Both the position numbers and the translations under genes were made by a program. A stretch of DNA of 64,000 bases from Rubrivivax rivuli (GTDB taxonomy: Bacteria > Pseudomonadota > Gammaproteobacteria > Burkholderiales > Burkholderiaceae_C): the NCBI RefSeq assembly GCF_004016505.1, contig NZ_SACR01000001.1, positions 310,001-374,000 on the forward strand, in the 5' to 3' direction. Shown here piece after piece: positions 63,734 to 64,000 of the stretch. The first letter of the stretch is position 1. Every line of letters starts with the position of its first letter. The notes beneath the pieces were generated by a model. It had not been told where the DNA came from and did no database searches. It saw only the letters and a program-made list of their open reading frames with translations.

Positions 63734-64000
63734 TTATGGCCGCCGCGGCAGCCGCAGCACGGCCTGCAACCCACCACCAGCGCGCGGCCCCAGCGTGAGC
63801 GCGCCGCCCAGGCGCTGCGCGAGTTCACGCGCGATGAACAGGCCCAGCCCGGCGCCACCCGTGGCGCGGTTGCGCGAGCTCTCCAGCCGCACGAAGGGCT
63901 GCATCACGGCGGCCAGGTCGGCCTCAGGGATGCCGGGGCCGCGGTCCAGCACTTGCACCTCCACCGCCTCGGCCGTGGCCTGCAGCACCACTTCGGTCGC
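63734..64000 (-). CDS. Sensor histidine kinase (C-terminal end, cut by window edge)
   Basis: Last 88 residues of a histidine kinase; the start lies beyond the window. The ATP-binding domain motifs are in order: LDRGPGIPEADL (G1 box), MQPFVRLESSRNR (F box) and GGAGLGLFIARELAQRLGG (G2 box), then ARAGGGLQAVLRLP at the end. The sensing part and the partner response regulator are outside the window. The gene ends 63 bases upstream of rdgC. Confidence 0.92.
   Translation of the reverse strand, partial: ATEVVLQATAEAVEVQVLDRGPGIPEADLAAVMQPFVRLESSRNRATGGAGLGLFIARELAQRLGGALTLGPRAGGGLQAVLRLPRRP

Overview
The window is very GC-rich, with almost every third codon position G or C. It looks like a chromosomal segment of a betaproteobacterium of the order Burkholderiales, most likely from the Rubrivivax / Leptothrix / Ideonella / Roseateles side. 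Pointers are a Bug-type solute-binding protein, PEP-CTERM sorted proteins, cyanophycin genes, RdgC and the general gene content. No tRNA, rRNA, insertion sequence, prophage or CRISPR array was seen, and no gap between genes exceeds 300 bases.

Region 1 (1-11943) is a peptide-type (family 5) ABC importer locus. Five tandem paralogous periplasmic binding proteins lie on the minus strand, the first cut by the window edge. They diverge from two permeases and one fused double-domain ATPase on the plus strand. A GST-like gene and a GGDEF-EAL protein follow (12161-14794).

Region 2 (14798-28490) is the most interesting part. It is a minus-strand run of fourteen tightly packed genes that reads as a nitrogen-scavenging operon for urea oligomers. 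In transcription order it holds allophanate hydrolase (AtzF), a nitrate/taurine-type ABC importer, AtzG-AtzE-AtzH, a BMP-type ABC importer with a biuret hydrolase (BiuH-like) inside it, a second isochorismatase-fold hydrolase, and a GntR regulator. Cyanuric acid hydrolase (AtzD) is absent. One reading is triuret -> 1-carboxybiuret -> 1,3-dicarboxyurea -> allophanate -> ammonia and CO2, with biuret entering through BiuH. A perfect 12-bp palindrome just upstream of atzF is a plausible operator for the GntR protein.

Region 3 (28688-43059) holds a formaldehyde-detoxification operon (adhC-fghA) with an RlmN-like gene, a translationally coupled pair of membrane diguanylate cyclases, a TonB-dependent receptor, a Bug protein, cyanophycinase, and small unknown genes with a renalase-like oxidoreductase.

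Region 4 (43098-64000) is mixed. It has a 27-residue Trp-rich mini-gene with its own promoter, an aceE gene without its usual partners, small membrane and secreted proteins, an anti-sigma factor without a visible sigma factor, cyanophycin synthetase followed by a Mur-ligase homologue that lacks the ATP-grasp domain, a lipoprotein-type exported methyltransferase, two PEP-CTERM proteins (one a zinc protease), a cation/proton antiporter, a lactate-dehydrogenase-like enzyme, RdgC and the end of a sensor kinase. The cyanophycin genes store nitrogen and region 2 would supply it, so nitrogen economy is a recurring theme.
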